The translations under genes and the position numbers were made by a program. Positions 35,744-45,177 of a stretch of DNA of 60,570 bases are shown piece after piece. Below the pieces are notes generated by a model. That model was not told the origin of the DNA. It saw only the letters and a list, made by a program, of their open reading frames with translations, and did no database searches. Within the stretch, counting starts at the first letter, position 1, and every line of letters begins with the position of its first letter. Origin of the DNA: Nocardiopsis flavescens (lineage in GTDB: Bacteria; Actinomycetota; Actinomycetes; Streptosporangiales; Streptosporangiaceae); NCBI RefSeq assembly GCF_900141985.1, contig NZ_FQZK01000028.1, forward strand, positions 1 through 60,570, given 5' to 3'.

Positions 35744-37063
35744 TCAGGCGTCGGCGGCGTCGGCCGCGGGCTCGGGGTCGAACCGGACGACGAGCAGGTT
35801 CTCGTCGACGAGCAGCCGCTCGGCGGCGGCCCGCACCTCCTCGGCCGTGATGTCCTGCCACCGGGTCGGCCAGGTCAGCGCCAGCTCCGGGTCGTCGAAC
35901 AGCTGGGTGCAGGAGCTGATGGAGTCGGCCAGCCCCGCGGGACCGGAGATGGACTGCAGGTGGTCCCGCTCCAGGACGGCGCGCGCCCGGTCCAGCTCCT
36001 CCTCGGTGACCCCCTGCGCGGCCTTGGCGACCTCGGCGAGGATCTCGGCCTCCAGGGTGTCGCCGTCCACGTTCTCGCGGGCGAGCATGTTCACGAGCAG
36101 CAGGCTGTCGGTGTAGCGGAACGGCAGCACGTCGGCGGCGGCGCCGCCGTCGTCCGCGGCGATGGGGCGGTCCACGACCAGGGACCGGTACAGGCGGCTG
36201 CCCTGTCCCTGGCCGAGCACGGCCGAGAGCAGGTGGGCGACGTCGAACCCGCGCTCGCCGTAGGCGGGCACCCGGTAGCACAGGAACACGCCGGCGGCCG
36301 GGACGCCCTCCACGACCTCGTCGCGCAGCGGGCCGCCCAGCGGGGCGCGCAGCACGGGGTCGGGTGCCTGCGGGATTTCCTCGCGGGCCGGGACGGCGCC
36401 GAAGTACTTCTCCACCCGGGCCCGCACGTCCTCCGGGTCCAGCTCGCTGACCACGGTGATGACGCAGTTGTCCGGGCCGTAGTGGGCCTTGTGGAACGAC
36501 TTGACGTAGTCCAGGTCCGCCGCGTCCAGGTCGGCCATGGAGCCGATCGTGGGGTGGTGGTAGGGGTGGCCCTCGGGGAAGGCCAGGCGCAGGATGCGCT
36601 CCAGCGCGGTCCCGTAGGGCTGGTTGTCGTAGCGCTGGCGGCGCTCGTTCTTGACCACGTCGCGCTGGTTGTCCAGCACCTCCTGGGTCATCCCGTCGCG
36701 CAGGGTCGCCAGCCGGTCGGCCTCCAGCCACAGGACGCGGTCCAGGGCGTGGGCGGGGACCGTCTCGTAGTAGTTGGTGCGGTCGGTCGAGGTGGAGGCG
36801 TTGATGTCGCCGCCCAGCCGCTCGACCTCCTCGAAGTGCTCGCCCTTGGTGACGTTGCCGCTGCCCTGGAACATCAGGTGCTCGAAGAGGTGGGCGAAGC
36901 CGGTGCGGCCGGGCACCTCGTGACGGGACCCGACCCCGTACCACAGGTTCACGGCGGCCACCTGACCGGTGGAGGCGGGCGCGGTCACCAGGCGCATCCC
37001 GTTCTCCAGCCTGTACTGAACCAACTGTCCCGCAGCTCCGATGCCGGTCACCAGTGCATGCAC
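35744..37063 (-). CDS. M16 family zinc peptidase, catalytic subunit
   Basis: 439 residues with the inverted zinc motif HLFEH in TGFAHLFEHLMFQGS and the downstream Glu in VVKNERRQRYDNQPYG. VGSRHEVPGRTG is typical of the family. It degrades or processes peptides in the cytoplasm, as there is no signal peptide. The first codon used is a GTG without a good ribosome site; a TTG 13 codons on (after GGAGCTGCGGGACAG) is an alternative. Operon with the inactive partner. Confidence 0.9.
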   Translation of the reverse strand: MHALVTGIGAAGQLVQYRLENGMRLVTAPASTGQVAAVNLWYGVGSRHEVPGRTGFAHLFEHLMFQGSGNVTKGEHFEEVERLGGDINASTSTDRTNYYETVPAHALDRVLWLEADRLATLRDGMTQEVLDNQRDVVKNERRQRYDNQPYGTALERILRLAFPEGHPYHHPTIGSMADLDAADLDYVKSFHKAHYGPDNCVITVVSELDPEDVRARVEKYFGAVPAREEIPQAPDPVLRAPLGGPLRDEVVEGVPAAGVFLCYRVPAYGERGFDVAHLLSAVLGQGQGSRLYRSLVVDRPIAADDGGAAADVLPFRYTDSLLLVNMLARENVDGDTLEAEILAEVAKAAQGVTEEELDRARAVLERDHLQSISGPAGLADSISSCTQLFDDPELALTWPTRWQDITAEEVRAAAERLLVDENLLVVRFDPEPAADAADA

Positions 37064-37175
37064 CCCGAATCACGCGTCGCCTGAACACACCGTCGCCGCG
37101 TCGAAGCGGCGACGACTACGACCCTACGGCCTCCGGACACCCCGTGGACACCCGAACGGGCGTACCCGGCCGGGT

Positions 37176-37850
37176 TCAGCCGCTGTAGCCGTCCGTGTTC
37201 ATCGACGCCGCGACCTGGTCGTAGACCGAGCTGTACTGGGAGTCGGCCGACCACACGTAGAGCAGCACGTCGCTGATGGGCAGGAACCACATGCGCACCT
37301 CGAAGGTGTCGTCGTTGGCGCACGTCACCTGCCACACGGAGTGGTGGGACTTGAGTTCGTTGGCGTGCGTGGTGAAGTCGGAGACCTTCAGCTCCGCCCC
37401 CGAGACGCCGATGCCGCCGGAGGCCGCGGTGTTGAGGCTGCGGCAGCTGCCCGTGTCGTGGGCCCAGCCGTCGTCCTTGGTGTGGGCGTCGCCCTTCTTG
37501 GGCCAGTCGTCGGGGTTGCCCTGCGCGGCCCGCGGGGTGAGCTGGATCGACCCGTAGGAGCAGGCGTCCTGCCCGGGCGGGCTCGCGCACATGGTGCCGC
37601 CCTCGTTCTGCACCCCCCAGCCCTCGGGGACGTCGATCGTGATGCCCTCGACGGTCTGCGTGGTGAACCCCTCGGGGCCGGGCGGCTCGACGGCGGGCAT
37701 GACACCGCTGGCGCCCATCTCCAGGCCGGCCTCCTCACCGCCCCCGTCGCCGGAGCCCCCGGAACAGGCCGTGAGCAGCAGCAGGGCGGCCGCAGCCCCC
37801 GCGGCGCGCGCCCCGCGCGTCCGAACCCCTCGCCCGTGGATGCCCGCCAT
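37176..37850 (-). CDS. Lipoprotein of unknown function
   Basis: 224 residues. Lipoprotein signal: basic start (GIHGRGVRTRGARAAG), hydrophobic stretch and lipobox LLTAC followed by a Ser/Gly-rich linker. The mature domain of about 175 residues has GITIDVPEGWGVQNEGG and a C-terminal MWFLPISDVLLYVWSADS block, with four or five Cys that may form disulfides. I recognise no named family. Extracytoplasmic, membrane-anchored. Alone, divergent from sppA. Confidence 0.8.
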   Translation of the reverse strand: MAGIHGRGVRTRGARAAGAAAALLLLTACSGGSGDGGGEEAGLEMGASGVMPAVEPPGPEGFTTQTVEGITIDVPEGWGVQNEGGTMCASPPGQDACSYGSIQLTPRAAQGNPDDWPKKGDAHTKDDGWAHDTGSCRSLNTAASGGIGVSGAELKVSDFTTHANELKSHHSVWQVTCANDDTFEVRMWFLPISDVLLYVWSADSQYSSVYDQVAASMNTDGYSG

Positions 37851-38026
37851 CGCCTCGTCCCTCTCACGCCGTGCGTTCCGCCGGTCAGAACACAGTCGAC
37901 CTTAGGGCATGTTGCGAAAGCCCCGACAACCCGGGCCGCACGGGTACGAGTCGCCCTTTCCCCCCGTTGTCCACAGGCCGCCGCGGACGCCCCGCCCCGC
38001 GGGCCCCCGCCGACTACCCTGGGGCC

Positions 38027-39748
38027 ATGGTGGACCTCGCGAAGATCACGCAACCCTTGTCCCTCGACCGGTTCGGGCCCCGCCGGGACGGGCCCCTGGT
38101 ACTGGAACTGGACCTGACCGAGGGGGTCGCCGACGAGGCCCCCGGAGACCCGATCGGCCAGCTCGTCAACCGGCGCCGCCAGCAGTACCTGGACGTGGTG
38201 GAGGGGATCCGCCGCGGCGCCCGCGACCCGGGGGTGGCGGCGCTGCTGGTCCGGGTCGACACCCGCTCCCTGGGGTTCGCCAAGGTGCAGGAGCTGCGCG
38301 CGTGCGTCGCCGACTTCCGCGCCGCGGGCAAGCCCGCCGTGGCCTGGGCGGACTCCTTCGGGGAGGCGGGCGACGGCAACCTCCCCTACTACCTGGCCTG
38401 CGCGTTCTCCGAGATCGCCATGGCGCCCACCGGCGTGCTGGGGCTGACCGGCCTCCAGCTCCGCAGCACCTTCGTCAAGGGCGCCCTGGACAAGCTGGGC
38501 CTGGGCTACGAGGTCGGCCGGCGGCACGAGTACAAGAACGCGCTCAACGGGGTGACCGAGACCGGGTTCACCGACGCCCACCGCGAGGCCGTCGGGCGGA
38601 TCGCCGCCTCGCTCGGCGACCAGCTGGCCGAGGGCGTGGCCCGGGCCCGCTCCCTGACCGTCGACGCGGTGCGCTCCCTCGTCTCGCGCGGGCCCTTCGT
38701 GGGCGCCGAGGCGGTCGACGAGGGCCTGGTGGACCGCCTGGCCTACCGCGACGAGATCTACGCCGGCCTGCTGTCCCGGGTCGCCGGTGAGGACGGCCCC
38801 GAGCCGCGGCTGAGCTTCGTCACCCGCTACCACCGCCGCCACACCCCGGCGCCGCGCCCGCGGGTGGCCGGGGGCGCCGACCACATCGCGCTGATCACGG
38901 CCACCGGCACCATCAGCCTGGGGCGCACCCGCCGCTCCCCGCTGGGCGGCGGCACGGTCATGGGGTCGGACACCGTCGCGGCCGCGTTCCGGGCCGCCCG
39001 CCGGGACCCGCACGTCAAGGCGGTGGTCTTCCGGGTGGACAGCCGGGGCGGGTCGCCCACGGCCTCCGACGCCATCCGCCGCGAGTCGCAGCTGACCCGC
39101 GAGGCGGGCATCCCCGTGGTGGCGACCATGGGGGACGTCGCCGGGTCGGGCGGCTACTACGTGACACTGGGCGCGGACGCGATCGTGGCGCAGCCGGGCA
39201 CCCTGACCGGGTCCATCGGCGTCATCGTCGGCAAGCCGGTGCTGGGGCCGCTGCTGGAGCGGTACGGGATCACCAGCGACGCGGTGGCCGTGGGCGACCA
39301 CGCGGGGATGTTCGACACCGACCGGCCCTTCAGCGAGTCGGAGTGGGAGCGGGTCAACGCCCTGCTGGACCAGGTGTACGAGGACTTCACCGGCAAGGTG
39401 GCGACCGCGCGCGGGATGACCCGCGACGAGGTGCACGAGGTGGCCCGGGGCCGGGTGTGGACCGGCCGGGACGCGCACGAGCGCGGCCTGGTCGACGCCC
39501 TGGGCGGACTGGAGACGGCCGTGCGCCGCGCCCGGGAGCTGGCGGGCGGCCGTGCCCTGCCGCTGCGCCCGTTCCCGCACCGGCACCCGCTGGACCGGCT
39601 GCGCCCGCACGAGTCGAGCGAGGACCCGGCCGCCGCCCAGCCGCAGAGCGCCCTGGACGCCTGGGGTTCGCTGCGGGGCGTCGCCGCGGCCCTGGGCCTG
39701 CCGGAGGCGGGCGCGCTCACCATGCCCGACCTCGGCCGCCTCCGCTAG
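38027..39748 (+). CDS. sppA: Signal peptide peptidase SppA (67K type)
   Basis: 573 residues with duplicated S49 domains. The catalytic Lys lies in the first half (GRRHEYKNALNGV) and the catalytic Ser in the second (MGDVAGSGGYYVTLGAD). 67K-type SppA has this Lys/Ser split. It degrades signal peptides and other membrane fragments. The N-terminus lacks an obvious membrane helix, unlike E. coli SppA, so it may be cytoplasmic or peripheral. TACCCT lies 6 bases before the ATG, fitting a leaderless transcript. Confidence 0.92.
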   Translation: MVDLAKITQPLSLDRFGPRRDGPLVLELDLTEGVADEAPGDPIGQLVNRRRQQYLDVVEGIRRGARDPGVAALLVRVDTRSLGFAKVQELRACVADFRAAGKPAVAWADSFGEAGDGNLPYYLACAFSEIAMAPTGVLGLTGLQLRSTFVKGALDKLGLGYEVGRRHEYKNALNGVTETGFTDAHREAVGRIAASLGDQLAEGVARARSLTVDAVRSLVSRGPFVGAEAVDEGLVDRLAYRDEIYAGLLSRVAGEDGPEPRLSFVTRYHRRHTPAPRPRVAGGADHIALITATGTISLGRTRRSPLGGGTVMGSDTVAAAFRAARRDPHVKAVVFRVDSRGGSPTASDAIRRESQLTREAGIPVVATMGDVAGSGGYYVTLGADAIVAQPGTLTGSIGVIVGKPVLGPLLERYGITSDAVAVGDHAGMFDTDRPFSESEWERVNALLDQVYEDFTGKVATARGMTRDEVHEVARGRVWTGRDAHERGLVDALGGLETAVRRARELAGGRALPLRPFPHRHPLDRLRPHESSEDPAAAQPQSALDAWGSLRGVAAALGLPEAGALTMPDLGRLR

Positions 39749-39921
39749 CCGGAGCCCGGACCGGCGCGGGCACCCCGTCCCGCGGGGGCGTGCCCGCGGC
39801 GGCGGGCCGGGCGCGGTCCGTCGCGCCCGCGGCGCCGGCGGGAAGGCCCGCGGCGGCGGGCGGGCCCGGGTGGGGCATGATCGGGCGACGGTCTTCGACG
39901 AGGGAAGCGGGGGATGAGGCG

Positions 39922-40419
39922 GTGGGCGACACGGTGGCGACCGGTCCGTACCTGAACGCGATGGGGCTGCTGCCGGCCGGGGTCACGGTGGTGACCGTGG
40001 CCGACGGCAGGGACGACGTCGGGGCGACGGTGAGCGCCTTCGGCTCGGTGTCGGCCGACCCGCCGGTGGTCTCGGTCAGCGTGGACTCCGACGGGTACAT
40101 GGCCGAGGTGATCGGGGAGGCCGGCGCGTTCGCGGTCAGCGTGCTCGGCGGCGGCCAGACGGTGCTGGCGGGCCGGTTCTCCGCCGAGGGGCGGCCCAGC
40201 GCCCGGCTGCTGGTGTCCGGGCAGGCCCACCACCGCGGGGAGCGCACCGGGGCGATCGTGCTGGACGAGGCGCTGGCCGCGTTCGAGTGCCGGGTGCGCC
40301 ACCGGGTGGAGGTGGGCGACCACACCGTGTTCTTCGCCGACGTGGTCGGCCTGCCCGGGGTACGGGGCGGCGGCCCGGCCCTGGTCCGCCGGGCCGGGCG
40401 GTACCGCCCGGTCGACTGA
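39922..40419 (+). CDS. Flavin reductase-like (FMN-binding split barrel) protein
   Basis: 165 residues of the flavin_reduct family: LLPAGVTVVTVADG, VGATVSAFGSVSADPPVVSVSV, AFAVSVLGGGQTVLAGRFS and a C-terminal VEVGDHTVFFADVV block. Such proteins supply FMNH2 to two-component monooxygenases or act as independent NAD(P)H:flavin reductases. GTG start after GGGGGATGAGGCG; an ATG at 39878 would add 15 residues. No monooxygenase is adjacent. Confidence 0.87.
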   Translation: MGDTVATGPYLNAMGLLPAGVTVVTVADGRDDVGATVSAFGSVSADPPVVSVSVDSDGYMAEVIGEAGAFAVSVLGGGQTVLAGRFSAEGRPSARLLVSGQAHHRGERTGAIVLDEALAAFECRVRHRVEVGDHTVFFADVVGLPGVRGGGPALVRRAGRYRPVD

Positions 40420-40423
40420 CCGA

Positions 40424-40675
40424 GCGCGGGCCGGTACCGGACGGCCCCGGCCCGCGCCGCGGCCACCGCGGAGGGAGCCGGACACGGAGCAGGGGCGCCG
40501 GGGTACGGCCGCGACGGTCGGTGCGCGACCGCCGCCCGGCACCCGGTGACGAACGCCCGGCCCCCGCTTTCGAAGCCGGGGCCGGGCTCGCGACGATCCG
40601 GCCGGAGGGCGCGCCCGGCCGGTGGGAGCCGGCGGTGCGACGACCGCTCCTCCGGCCGGGCGGTGTGACCGCCCG
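40424..40675. terminator. Three hairpins between convergent flavin reductase and osmoprotectant operon
   Basis: 40424-40457: GCGCGGGCCGG pairs with CCGGCCCGCGC, terminator for the reductase. 40555-40587: GCCCGGCCCC pairs with GGGGCCGGGC with inner GCTT/AAGC. 40657-40675: CGGGCGGT-GTG-ACCGCCCG, 13 bases beyond the stop of the minus-strand ABC operon, its likely terminator. The rest of the 268-base gap has no gene. Confidence 0.6.
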
Positions 40676-40687
40676 CCCGGAGGGTGC

Positions 40688-41602
40688 TCAGGCCAGGCCC
40701 TGCTCCTGGAGCCACTCCTGGGCGACGTCGGCCGCCTCCTCGTTGTCGATGATGATGCGCTCGTTGAGGGCGGTCAGCTCCTCGGTGGTCAGCGCCGCCG
40801 ACACCGCGTTCAGCGCGGCCCGGGCACCCTCGTCCACCTGCTCGGAGTTGATGAGCGGGGTGACGTTCTGGGCGCCGAACAGGTTCTCGGGGTCCTCCAG
40901 GACCACGAAGCCCTGCGCCGCGATCTGCGGGTCGGTGGTGAACAGGTTGGCGGCCTGCACGTCCCCGTCCTGGAGCGCCTGCGGGATCAGCGCCGGGTCC
41001 AGGGCGCGGAACTCGCCGAACTCCACGCCGTAGGTGTCCGCCAGGCCCGGGACGCCCTGCGGGCGGGTCTCGAACTCCGGCGGCGCGCCCAGCGCCAGGT
41101 CGCCCGCCGCCTCGGCCAGGTCGGCGATGCCCGCCAGGTCGTACTCCTCGGCGGTCTCAGGGGTGACCGTGATGGAGTCCTTGTTCTCCGCCTCGGACGA
41201 CTCCAGGATCTCCAGGCCCTCGGGCAGCGCCTCGGCGATGGCCGCGTTGGTCTCCTCCACCGTGCCCACCGGGGCCTGGTTGTCGAGGTAGGCCAGGATG
41301 CCGCCGTTGTACTCCGGGAACACCGACAGCCGCCCGGACTCGACCTGGGAGTAGTACACCTCCCGGCTGCCGATGTTGAGCTGGTACTCCACCTCGAACC
41401 CCTCGGCCGCCAGGGCGCGGCCGTAGATCTCGGCGAGCAGCGCGCTCTCGGGGAAGTCGGCCGAGCCCACCACGATGGCCCCGGAGCCGCCTCCCTCTCC
41501 GCCTCCTCCCCCGCCGTTCTCCTCCTCGAAGGGGTCGCTGGCGCCGCAGGCGCTCAGCAGCAGCACCAGGGGGAGCCCGGCGAGGGCGATCCGTGTCTTC
41601 AT
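40688..41602 (-). CDS. Glycine betaine/choline ABC transporter substrate-binding lipoprotein
   Basis: 304 residues. Lipoprotein signal with lipobox LLLSAC, then a glycine/glutamate-rich linker. An OpuAC-type domain follows with IVVGSADFPESALLAEIYGRAL, GSREVYYSQVESG and FPEYNGGILAYL. This is the OpuCC/ProX-like group for quaternary ammonium osmoprotectants. Last gene of the four-gene minus-strand operon. ATG with GAGAGAAGG upstream. Confidence 0.92.
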   Translation of the reverse strand: MKTRIALAGLPLVLLLSACGASDPFEEENGGGGGGEGGGSGAIVVGSADFPESALLAEIYGRALAAEGFEVEYQLNIGSREVYYSQVESGRLSVFPEYNGGILAYLDNQAPVGTVEETNAAIAEALPEGLEILESSEAENKDSITVTPETAEEYDLAGIADLAEAAGDLALGAPPEFETRPQGVPGLADTYGVEFGEFRALDPALIPQALQDGDVQAANLFTTDPQIAAQGFVVLEDPENLFGAQNVTPLINSEQVDEGARAALNAVSAALTTEELTALNERIIIDNEEAADVAQEWLQEQGLA

Positions 41603-41646
41603 CTCGCAAACCTTCTCTCTCTCGGCCCGCCGCCGCGGCGGACCCT

Positions 41647-42327
41647 TCACCGCGCGGGCGCGGCCTGCGCGCGCAGCCCGGGGGCGACCAGAAGGCGCCG
41701 CGCCCCGGCGAACAGGAGGGTGGTGACGACGGCCAGCGCCACCACCAGGACGGACCCGCCCAGGATCATCGACAGGTTCTGCTGGGCCTGGCCGTCGAAG
41801 ATGTAGCGGCCCAGGCCGCCGACGCCCACGTAGGCCGCGATGGTCGCGGTCGCCACGACCTGGACGGCGGCGGTGCGCAGCCCGATGAGGACCAGCGGCA
41901 GCGCCACCGGCAGCTCCAGGCGCAGCAGGACCTCGCGGCCGCGCATGCCCATGCCCGTGGCGGCGTCGCGCAGCCCCGGGTCCACCGAGCGCACCCCCTC
42001 GTGGGTGTTGACCAGGATCGGCGGCACGGCCAGCGCCACCAGGGCGGCGATCACCGGGACCAGGCCGATCCCGGCGGCCATCACGACGAGGAACAGCACG
42101 CCGATGGTGGGCAGCGCCCGTGCGAAGTTGGCCAGGCTGGCGGTCAGGAAGCCGCCCACCCCGGTGTGGCCGGTGAACAGGCCCACGGGGACGGCGATGA
42201 GCGCCGACAGCACCAGGGCCAGCAGCGAGTAGTACACGTGCTCGCCGAGCCGGGCGGGGATTCCCGCGCTGCCGCTCCACTGGGCGGGGTCGGCGAACCA
42301 GGCGGTGAGGCCGTCGAGGATCTCCAC
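41647..42327 (-). CDS. Osmoprotectant ABC transporter permease (OpuCB/D type)
   Basis: 226 residues, about five to six membrane helices. The EAA-type loop region RDAATGMGMRGREVLLRLELPVALPLVLIGLRTA is typical of OpuC permeases, as is YVGVGGLGRYIF. I choose the GTG at 42327 (GGGGAAGG seven bases before); a GTG at 42333 overlaps the previous gene by four bases and is equally possible. Pairs with the next permease. Confidence 0.9.
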   Translation of the reverse strand: MEILDGLTAWFADPAQWSGSAGIPARLGEHVYYSLLALVLSALIAVPVGLFTGHTGVGGFLTASLANFARALPTIGVLFLVVMAAGIGLVPVIAALVALAVPPILVNTHEGVRSVDPGLRDAATGMGMRGREVLLRLELPVALPLVLIGLRTAAVQVVATATIAAYVGVGGLGRYIFDGQAQQNLSMILGGSVLVVALAVVTTLLFAGARRLLVAPGLRAQAAPAR

Positions 42328-42329
42328 GG

Positions 42330-43124
42330 TCACCCCTTCCCCGGCGGTGCGACCGCCGTCGATGCGAGCGCCGGGGCGTCCGCGGCCGCGGTCGCCGCGG
42401 CCCGGCGGCGGCGGACGGACCCGGTGCGCGGCCGGTCGCGCCGCGCCCACGGCGTGAGCAGGCGCTGGGCCAGGACCAGCAGGGCGTCGGTGGCGAAGGC
42501 CAGCAGCACCACGAGGACCACGCCCACGACGATGGGCGCGTCGAACTGGCGGCGGAACCCGTCGCTGAGGATGAGCCGCCCCAGGCCGCCCAGGCCCACC
42601 AGGGAGGCCACGCTGACCATGCTGATGGTGGCCACCGACGCCACCCGCAGCCCGGCGATGATGACCGGGAGGGCCACCGGCGTCTCCACCCGCACCAGGC
42701 GGCGCAGCGGGCCGAAGCCCATCGCCACGGCCGCCTGGCGCACGTGGTCGGGCACCTGGTGGAGGCCGTCCACCACGTTGGGCAGCAGGATGACCAGGGT
42801 GTACACGGCCAGCGGGACGATCGCCGTCCAGTCGCTGAACCCGGTGTAGGGCAGCAGGAGGAAGAACAGGGCGATGGAGGGCACGGCGTAGAGCACGTTC
42901 ACGCCGGTGAGCAGCGGCGGGTACAGCGGCTTCCAGCGCACGCAGGCCAGCCCCAGCGGGACGGCCAGGAGCAGTCCGATGGCGATGGACGCGTACGACA
43001 GGCGGATGTGCTCGATGAGCCGCGGGCGGATGCCCCGCCCGGGCTCGTCGGGGTAGTACCAGTTGGCCGCGGCCCAGTCCCAGACGCCCTGGGCCCAGTC
43101 CAGGGCGGCGGCGGGGGCGCTCAC
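42330..43124 (-). CDS. Osmoprotectant ABC transporter permease (OpuCB/D type)
   Basis: 264 residues, with membrane helices such as LSYASIAIGLLLAVPLGLACV and APIVVGVVLVVLLAFATDALL. The coupling loop is RQAAVAMGFGPLRRLVRVETPVALPVIIAGLRVAS, and VGLGGLGRLILS follows. The C-terminus is a Pro/Ala/Arg-rich cytoplasmic tail. GTG start overlaps the ATPase stop by four bases (GTGA), so the operon is translationally coupled. Confidence 0.9.
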   Translation of the reverse strand: MSAPAAALDWAQGVWDWAAANWYYPDEPGRGIRPRLIEHIRLSYASIAIGLLLAVPLGLACVRWKPLYPPLLTGVNVLYAVPSIALFFLLLPYTGFSDWTAIVPLAVYTLVILLPNVVDGLHQVPDHVRQAAVAMGFGPLRRLVRVETPVALPVIIAGLRVASVATISMVSVASLVGLGGLGRLILSDGFRRQFDAPIVVGVVLVVLLAFATDALLVLAQRLLTPWARRDRPRTGSVRRRRAAATAAADAPALASTAVAPPGKG

Positions 43125-44230
43125 TCGGTCACCGACCACAGGGCGGCGCCGAGGTCGTCCTGGGTGACCACGCCCAGGACCCGGCCGTCGACGTCCACCC
43201 CGACGGCGCGGCCGGCGGGCGAGAGCACGGCGGAGTCCAGCGCGGCGCGCAGGGAGTCCGTCTCGACCGTGAAGGTGTGACCGAAGGGGACGGTGTCCAG
43301 CTCGCTCAGCCGGATGCCGGAGGGGACGTCGACCAGGGAGCGGTCCGAGAGCCAGCCGACGGGGGACCGCTCGGTGTCGACGACCAGCAGCCACGGGTGC
43401 TCGGCGGCGATGTGGCGCACGTCCTCCACCTTGAGGTCGTCCTCGAACACGACGTCGTCGCGCAGGGACAGGACCCGGGCCGGGAAGAACGACAGGCGGC
43501 GCACGCCGCGGTCGTGGCCGACGAACCCCTCCACGAAGTCGTCGGCGGGGTCGGTGAGCAGCCGCTCGGGGCTGTCGTACTGGGCGAGTTCGCCGCCGGG
43601 GCGGAAGACCGCGATGCGGTCGCCCAGGCGCACGGCCTCGTCGATGTCGTGGGTGACGAACACGATGGTCTTGCGCAGTTCCTGCTGCAGGCGCAGCAGC
43701 TCGTCCTGCAGGCCGGTGCGCACCACCGGGTCGACGGCGCTGAAGGGCTCGTCCATGAGCAGGACGGGCGGGTCGGCGGCCAGGGCGCGGGCGACGCCCA
43801 CGCGCTGCTGCTGGCCGCCGGAGAGCTGGTGCGGCCAGCGGCGGCCCATGGCGGGGTCGAGGCCGACCAGCTCCATGAGCTCTGCGGCGCGGGCGCGGGC
43901 GGCCCTGCGGGGCGTTCCCAGCAGCAGGGGCACCGTCGCGATGTTGTCCAGGACGGTGCGGTGCGGGAACAGGCCGGCCTGCTGGATCACGTAGCCGATG
44001 CCGCGGCGCAGCAGGGCGGGATCGCGGTCGCGGATGTCGACGCCGTCGATGCGCACGGTCCCGCGGGTGGGCTCGACCATGCGGTTGATCATCCGCAGCG
44101 ACGTGGTCTTGCCGCTTCCCGAGGGTCCGACGAAGACCGTGGTCTGCCCGGTCTCCACGGTGAGGTCAAGGTCGGCGACGGCGACGGTGCCGTCGGGGTA
44201 GTGCTTGGCGGCGCCCTCGAAGGTGATCAT
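43121..44230 (-). CDS. Osmoprotectant ABC transporter ATP-binding protein with CBS domains
   Basis: 369 residues. ABC ATPase: Walker A VGPSGSGKTTS, Q-loop YVIQQAGLFP, signature LSGGQQQRVGVARAL, Walker B VLLMDEPFSAVD, switch THD. The C-terminal 100 residues form two CBS modules (HPWLLVVDTERSPVGWLSD; AVGVDVDGRVLGVVTQDDL), which in OpuA/OpuC-type transporters sense ionic strength or nucleotides. First gene of the operon; ATG with TGGAGACC at a good distance, downstream of a SigB-type promoter. Confidence 0.95.
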   Translation of the reverse strand: MITFEGAAKHYPDGTVAVADLDLTVETGQTTVFVGPSGSGKTTSLRMINRMVEPTRGTVRIDGVDIRDRDPALLRRGIGYVIQQAGLFPHRTVLDNIATVPLLLGTPRRAARARAAELMELVGLDPAMGRRWPHQLSGGQQQRVGVARALAADPPVLLMDEPFSAVDPVVRTGLQDELLRLQQELRKTIVFVTHDIDEAVRLGDRIAVFRPGGELAQYDSPERLLTDPADDFVEGFVGHDRGVRRLSFFPARVLSLRDDVVFEDDLKVEDVRHIAAEHPWLLVVDTERSPVGWLSDRSLVDVPSGIRLSELDTVPFGHTFTVETDSLRAALDSAVLSPAGRAVGVDVDGRVLGVVTQDDLGAALWSVTE

Positions 44231-44313
44231 CGGGGTCTCCAGTCCGGGGCGGGGCTGATGGTACGGGTGCGGCCCCTGGCGGGAGGGGGGACCCCGGGGC
44301 GGACCGTTCGACG

Positions 44314-44338
44314 GTACCCCTGTTCGAGTCCGCCAAAC
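44314..44338 (-). promoter_or_regulatory. SigB-type stress promoter of the osmoprotectant operon
   Basis: On the minus strand GTTT (44338-44335) is followed by 15 bases and then GGGTAC (44319-44314). This matches the actinobacterial SigB/SigH-family consensus GNNT-N14-16-GGGTAY exactly. The ATPase ATG is about 84 bases further. Osmotic control by SigB is expected for such a transporter; here it is inferred from the motif. Otherwise the 264-base gap 44231-44494 shows only GC-rich sequence. Confidence 0.6.
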
Positions 44339-44494
44339 GGCAGGGACGCACACCGTGATCGGATCGCCATTTGTCTACTTTTCCCATCAGATGGATGGGA
44401 TATGGGCCCGTAGCCTAACAGCAGGGAGGGGCGGCGGGGAGGACGCACCGCCCGTCCGCGCGTCCGGGGCGGGGAGCGCCGCCGGGGCCGCCGG

Positions 44495-45166
44495 TCAGGC
44501 GTGCGCCAGGGCCCACTCCGCGACGGCGTGCAGGTCGTCGGCGACGACGTCGGCCCGCGCCGCCTCGGGCCGGGCGGCGTGGCGGTACCCGTAGATCCCC
44601 CGGCGCAGCAGCGCCGTGGCCATGCCCGCCGCGCGGGCGGGCAGCACGTCGTTGTCGACCCGGTCGCCCACGTAGAGGATCTCCCCGGCGGTGATCCCGG
44701 GCCGGGTCAGGGCGGCCAGGTCCAGCACCCGGTCGAAGAACTCCGGCAGCGGCTTCTTCACGCCCCAGACGTCGGAGATACCGATCCCGTCCACGCCCAG
44801 CGCCATCGCCTCCAGCGCGGGCCCGGCCTCGGGCGGCTGGTTCCCGGCCACGACCAGGGACAGGCCGCCCCTGCGCATGTCCGCGAACGCCGACCGCACG
44901 TCCGGGTACAGGTCCCTCTCGCCGAAGTGCTCGCGCTCGCCGCCGGGGTCCTGCGCCCGCCAGCGCTCGCTCTCGGCCGCCAGGTCGAAACCGGGCACCA
45001 TCAGGCGGAACCCGTCGGTGAGGGTGCCCCCCGAGGCCAGGACACCGCCGATGGTGCCGAAGAACGCCATGTGCGGGATGCCGAAGCGGTCCGCCCAGCG
45101 CGCGAAGATGCGCGTCTCGTCGACCAGCGTCTCGCCGACGTCGAACACCACAGTACGAATAGTCAC
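44495..45166 (-). CDS. HAD family hydrolase
   Basis: 223 residues. HAD motif I VVFDVGETLVD, motif II VVAGNQPP (Thr/Ser position replaced by Ala-Gly-Asn), motif III Lys in WGVKKPLPEFF and motif IV YVGDRVDNDVLPA. Probably a phosphatase of small metabolites; the Asn in motif II departs from the usual Ser/Thr. GTG start lies 8 bases after a TAGACT -10-like box, so it may be leaderless, though it also follows the nrtR stop by 11 bases. Confidence 0.85.
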   Translation of the reverse strand: MTIRTVVFDVGETLVDETRIFARWADRFGIPHMAFFGTIGGVLASGGTLTDGFRLMVPGFDLAAESERWRAQDPGGEREHFGERDLYPDVRSAFADMRRGGLSLVVAGNQPPEAGPALEAMALGVDGIGISDVWGVKKPLPEFFDRVLDLAALTRPGITAGEILYVGDRVDNDVLPARAAGMATALLRRGIYGYRHAARPEAARADVVADDLHAVAEWALAHA

Positions 45167-45177
45167 GCCGAGGGAGT

